Source: an uncultured Bacteroidota bacterium
GTDB taxonomy: Bacteria > Bacteroidota > Bacteroidia > Chitinophagales > Chitinophagaceae
Reading direction: 5' to 3'
NCBI GenBank assembly: GCA_946887345.1
Contig: CAMPKR010000127.1
Coordinates: 1 to 7,226 of the forward strand
Length of the DNA stretch: 7,226 nucleotides
Positions 4,821 to 7,226 of the stretch are shown in pieces (positions within the stretch are counted from its first letter, which is position 1; each line of letters begins with the position of its first letter). Position numbers and translations under genes: made by a program. The notes beneath the pieces were generated by a model. The model did not search any database and was not told the DNA's origin. It saw only the letters and a program-made list of their open reading frames with translations.

Positions 4821-5777
4821 ATGACTATTACACAACTGGAATATGTAGTGGCAGTGGCCACATATAAAAGTTTCGTTTCTGCGGCCGAAAAGTGCTTTGT
4901 TACACAGCCCACGCTGAGTATGCAGATACAGAAACTGGAGGACGAACTGGGAATCAGGCTTTTCGACAGGAACAAACACCCTATCGCTATCACCGAAATG
5001 GGCCAGGCTATTGTTGATCAGGCCAAATCCATACTATCAGAGTGCAACAAAATTCAGGAACTCATACAGAGCCAGCAGGAAACCCTCAGCGGCAGGTTCA
5101 AGCTGGCTGTAATACCTACTATAGCACCTTACGTTCTTCCTGCCCTGCTGGAGCGCTATTCTAAAAATTATCCTGATGTACGGCTCGATGTAAAGGAAAT
5201 GGAAACCAACCAGGTACTCAGCGCACTCAGGAATAATGAAATAGATGCGGGCCTGGTGAGTACTCCTCTTGAGGAGAATGGCATTAAGGAGTATCCTCTT
5301 TTCTACGAACCTTTTGTTGCTTACTTCGGTGAAGATGAAAAGGCTTTGAAAAAACGCCTCATCGTTCCGTCTGATATAGAGCTTGACCGCATATGGCTGC
5401 TAAATGAGGGACACTGCATGCGCAACCAGATCATCAATCTCTGCAGCGACCAGGTTCAGAAACTTCAGTCTGAGCGCAAGTATCGCTACGAATCCAGCAA
5501 CGTGGAAACACTGCGCAAGATGGTGGACAAGAATGGCGGACTCACTGTTCTCCCCGAACTATCTACCCACGAATTTCACGAGGACCAGATGGAGCGCATC
5601 CGTTACTTCGAAGAAGTGGAGCCGGTTCGCGAAATCAGCCTGATTACCAACGACTACTTTGTTCGCAAGCGTTTATTACAAAGCTTGATGGATGAAATTC
5701 TGGAAATGATTCCTGAGAAGATGAGAGTGCAGAAAAAAAATCGCAAGGTACTCCGTATCCAGTCTGCTAAACTGTAG
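4821..5777 (+). CDS. oxyR: OxyR, LysR-type hydrogen-peroxide-sensing transcription regulator
   Basis: The start at 4821 is preferred over the ATG at 4800, because MTITQLEYVVAVA aligns with the N-terminus of E. coli OxyR and the upstream ATG overlaps the -7 box. The product is 318 residues. The winged helix-turn-helix covers about 3-60, with AAEKCFVTQPTLSMQIQKLE (21-40) as the recognition region, and the linker helix follows to about 88. The effector domain contains IPTIAPYVLP, the conserved loop near T100 of OxyR. GHCMRNQIINLC carries the redox pair: by count from this start they are C199 and C208, the same numbers as in E. coli, with H198 also kept. ETLRKMVDKNGGLTVLP matches the following OxyR helix and turn. 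Oxidation by peroxide forms a C199-C208 disulfide that switches DNA binding, activating catalase, peroxiredoxin and dps-type genes. None of those targets is in this window. The 3' end overlaps the convergent methyltransferase gene by 11 bases. Confidence 0.95.
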   Translation: MTITQLEYVVAVATYKSFVSAAEKCFVTQPTLSMQIQKLEDELGIRLFDRNKHPIAITEMGQAIVDQAKSILSECNKIQELIQSQQETLSGRFKLAVIPTIAPYVLPALLERYSKNYPDVRLDVKEMETNQVLSALRNNEIDAGLVSTPLEENGIKEYPLFYEPFVAYFGEDEKALKKRLIVPSDIELDRIWLLNEGHCMRNQIINLCSDQVQKLQSERKYRYESSNVETLRKMVDKNGGLTVLPELSTHEFHEDQMERIRYFEEVEPVREISLITNDYFVRKRLLQSLMDEILEMIPEKMRVQKKNRKVLRIQSAKL

Positions 5778-6414
5778 CTGCTATTATCCGGTTAATACCT
5801 TCCTTAATAGCTTCGTGACCGGGGAATACTTCGTTAAGTATCAGCTTTAGCTTCAGCCAGCGTTGATCTTCTTCTATTATGTAATTCAGCACAAAACTGC
5901 CGCCTTCATTTATATGAGCGCGGCAGTTTTCCATAAAAGGTCTTGTTGTTACAAAGTCAGGTACTTCTCTTCCTCTGAATACGTCTACTATCAGTAAGTC
6001 GTATTTTTCCCTGTCTATGTCCATGTAAAACATGGCATCGGCTTTTATCATTTTTACATTTCCTCCGTAGGCGGGCATAAGCTCTTTAGCCCAGGCCAGT
6101 ACCTGCTCATCATTTTCCACAAGGGTAAAATCAGGACTATATCCTTTGCCACCCATAATCTGCACTGCGCTTCCCAGGCCTGAACCCAGCACCAATGCCT
6201 TCTTCACTGCAGGAAGCTTGTCTTCCAATGCCTTATATGCGGCAAGTATAGGCGTGTATTTATCAGCATCAGAATAAATGGCATCGTTGGTTGCCAGCTG
6301 CCAGCGCCCCTTATACAGCAGCAGCTCCAGGTCTGGGTTTTCCCGGCTATGGCCTCTTTCAATCCATACAGGAGCCAGGTAGCTGAGGATTTTTTTATAC
6401 AGGGGTACTTTCAA
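5767..6414 (-). CDS. Spermidine-synthase-like, class I SAM-methyltransferase-fold protein
   Basis: The 215-residue cytoplasmic protein belongs to the spermidine synthase / PABS-like group within the Rossmann methyltransferase fold. ALVLGSGLGSAVQIM (73-87) is the glycine-rich cofactor motif, LVEND (98-102) the acidic strand end that binds the ribose, KADAMFYM (124-131) the adenine-side motif, and YDLLIVDVFRGREVPDFVTT (138-157) the strand and loop by the active site. It is shorter than true spermidine synthases (about 280 residues) and lacks a clear N-terminal beta domain, so polyamine synthesis is not safe to claim. It may be a methyltransferase of unknown substrate. The start appears to be TTG at 6414, 3 bases after the stop of the M48 peptidase gene; no ATG is in frame before conserved sequence. 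Tight spacing means co-transcription and probable coupling. Confidence 0.8.
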   Translation of the reverse strand: MKVPLYKKILSYLAPVWIERGHSRENPDLELLLYKGRWQLATNDAIYSDADKYTPILAAYKALEDKLPAVKKALVLGSGLGSAVQIMGGKGYSPDFTLVENDEQVLAWAKELMPAYGGNVKMIKADAMFYMDIDREKYDLLIVDVFRGREVPDFVTTRPFMENCRAHINEGGSFVLNYIIEEDQRWLKLKLILNEVFPGHEAIKEGINRIIAATV

Positions 6415-6417
6415 ATG

Positions 6418-7218
6418 CTATTGCGGTTTGTAATACTGCTTTGCCTTAGGCAGCAGTCTTTTTATATCGTTTATCCGCGTTTGGTCGCTGGGGTGAGTAC
6501 TCAGTATTTCAGGTGGTTTGCCACCGCCTCCGCTACCCATTCGCTGCCAGAAATTTACGGCTTCTTCAGGATTATATCCAGCCATAGCCATAAAATACAG
6601 GCCCATTTCATCAGCTTCACTTTCCTGGTTGCGGGAGAATTTCAGCAACAGCCCTGTTCCGCCAATACCAATGGCCGCATTTATAACTTCACCGGCACCG
6701 CTCGAATTAGTACCTAACAAGCCAGAAAGGGCTTGTCCCCCGTACTGTGTCAGCATTACATCCGTAGCGCGCTCATTGCTGTGCCTTGCTACCGCGTGTG
6801 CTATTTCATGCCCCATTACCACGGCAAGGCCCGTTTCGGTCTGTGTGTAGGGCAATATGCCGGTGTAAACGGCCACTTTTCCACCAGGCATACACCAGGC
6901 ATTGGCTTCCTTATTGTTTATCAGGTTAAACTCCCATTGGTAACCGCTCACAAGGTCTGTTTTATTGATCGTTGCCAGGTATTGCTGCACAGCCACTTGC
7001 ATACGAGCCCCTATTCTTTTCACCATTTCGGCATCCGGGGTACCTGTTATCGGCCTGCTGGTAGCCAGTACCTTTTGATACTCGGCAGCGGCAGCTGTTC
7101 TCATACTGGCTTCATCGGCAAGATTTAACGTTTTACGGCCTGTCACGGGATTGGTAAAGCAAGAGTATAATGTGCCTAAGGAGCACAAAAGAAGCGCTGA
7201 AAAAAGCATCTTTTTCAT
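6418..7218 (-). CDS. M48-family metallopeptidase lipoprotein (LoiP/BepA-like)
   Basis: The 266-residue protein has a lipoprotein signal: MKK, a hydrophobic core, and lipobox LYSC with C20 as the lipidated cysteine, so it should sit in the periplasm anchored to a membrane. The mature part opens with FTNPVTGRK, typical of the M48 lipoprotein group. The zinc site is HEIAH (137-141), with E138 as catalytic base, and the third ligand is E199 in ESEAD (199-203) within KFSRNQESEADEMG. GGKVAVYTGIL (112-122) is the edge strand that holds the substrate, and STHPSDQTRI (240-249) is the conserved C-terminal motif. Relatives LoiP and BepA degrade or assist misfolded outer-membrane proteins; quality control of envelope proteins is the likely role. 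All zinc ligands are present, so it should be active. It is first in a two-gene unit with the methyltransferase-fold gene. Only 8 bases upstream are in the window, so its promoter is not seen. Confidence 0.93.
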   Translation of the reverse strand: MKKMLFSALLLCSLGTLYSCFTNPVTGRKTLNLADEASMRTAAAAEYQKVLATSRPITGTPDAEMVKRIGARMQVAVQQYLATINKTDLVSGYQWEFNLINNKEANAWCMPGGKVAVYTGILPYTQTETGLAVVMGHEIAHAVARHSNERATDVMLTQYGGQALSGLLGTNSSGAGEVINAAIGIGGTGLLLKFSRNQESEADEMGLYFMAMAGYNPEEAVNFWQRMGSGGGGKPPEILSTHPSDQTRINDIKRLLPKAKQYYKPQ

Positions 7219-7226
7219 AGTACTGT

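Overview
The window looks like a chromosomal segment of a Bacteroidota (Bacteroidetes) bacterium, probably a Chitinophagales/Chitinophagaceae-type lineage. The evidence is the moderate GC content, the lack of clear Shine-Dalgarno sequences, several TAnnTTTG promoter boxes close to start codons (characteristic of this phylum), a secreted lipocalin-like/SH3 protein, and dispersed intergenic repeats containing GTCATTGC. The lineage is inferred from style and protein families, not from a marker gene.

Layout. 62-631 (+): secreted protein of unknown role. 632-2690: accessory, repeat-rich segment holding one intact IS110-family insertion sequence (about 772-2109), two copies of a REP-like repeat (one intact, one split by the IS), another hairpin repeat, and a nine-unit array of an 11-bp repeat. 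2691-3431 (-): family 2 glycosyltransferase. 3514-3996 and 4000-4659 (-): a PaaI-like hotdog thioesterase and a YdeI/OmpD-associated protein in a tight two-gene unit. 4821-5777 (+): oxyR, the LysR-type peroxide sensor with its redox cysteines at exactly 199 and 208, divergent from the YdeI gene. 5767-6414 and 6418-7218 (-): a spermidine-synthase-like methyltransferase-fold protein and an M48 lipoprotein metallopeptidase, also a tight two-gene unit, convergent with oxyR and overlapping its last 11 bases.

The most interesting part is the IS110 element. It reads as a complete bridge-RNA recombinase system. Its 5' non-coding region folds by eye into a short 5' hairpin followed by two looped domains, the order known for IS621-type bridge RNAs. 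In the first loop the two sides flanking an apical hairpin match the insertion target: ACGTCA against the left flank (5-6 bases), and AGCAATGA as the reverse complement of TCATTGC on the right. In the second loop one side (ATAGCAATT) matches the right end of the element over 8 bases plus one wobble, and the other (AAGGA) is the reverse complement of the first bases of the left end. These guides place the ends at a shared TC dinucleotide (772-773 and 2108-2109). Independently, removing the element there rebuilds a repeat identical for 33 bases to the uninterrupted copy at 646. The target is therefore a dispersed intergenic repeat. Joining the two ends in a circle would also create a Bacteroidota promoter (TTG, 20 bases, TAGATTTG) reading into the bridge RNA.

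The other genes are housekeeping or stress-type functions with no obvious link to the element. All calls rest on reading the sequence; no database search or folding program was run.
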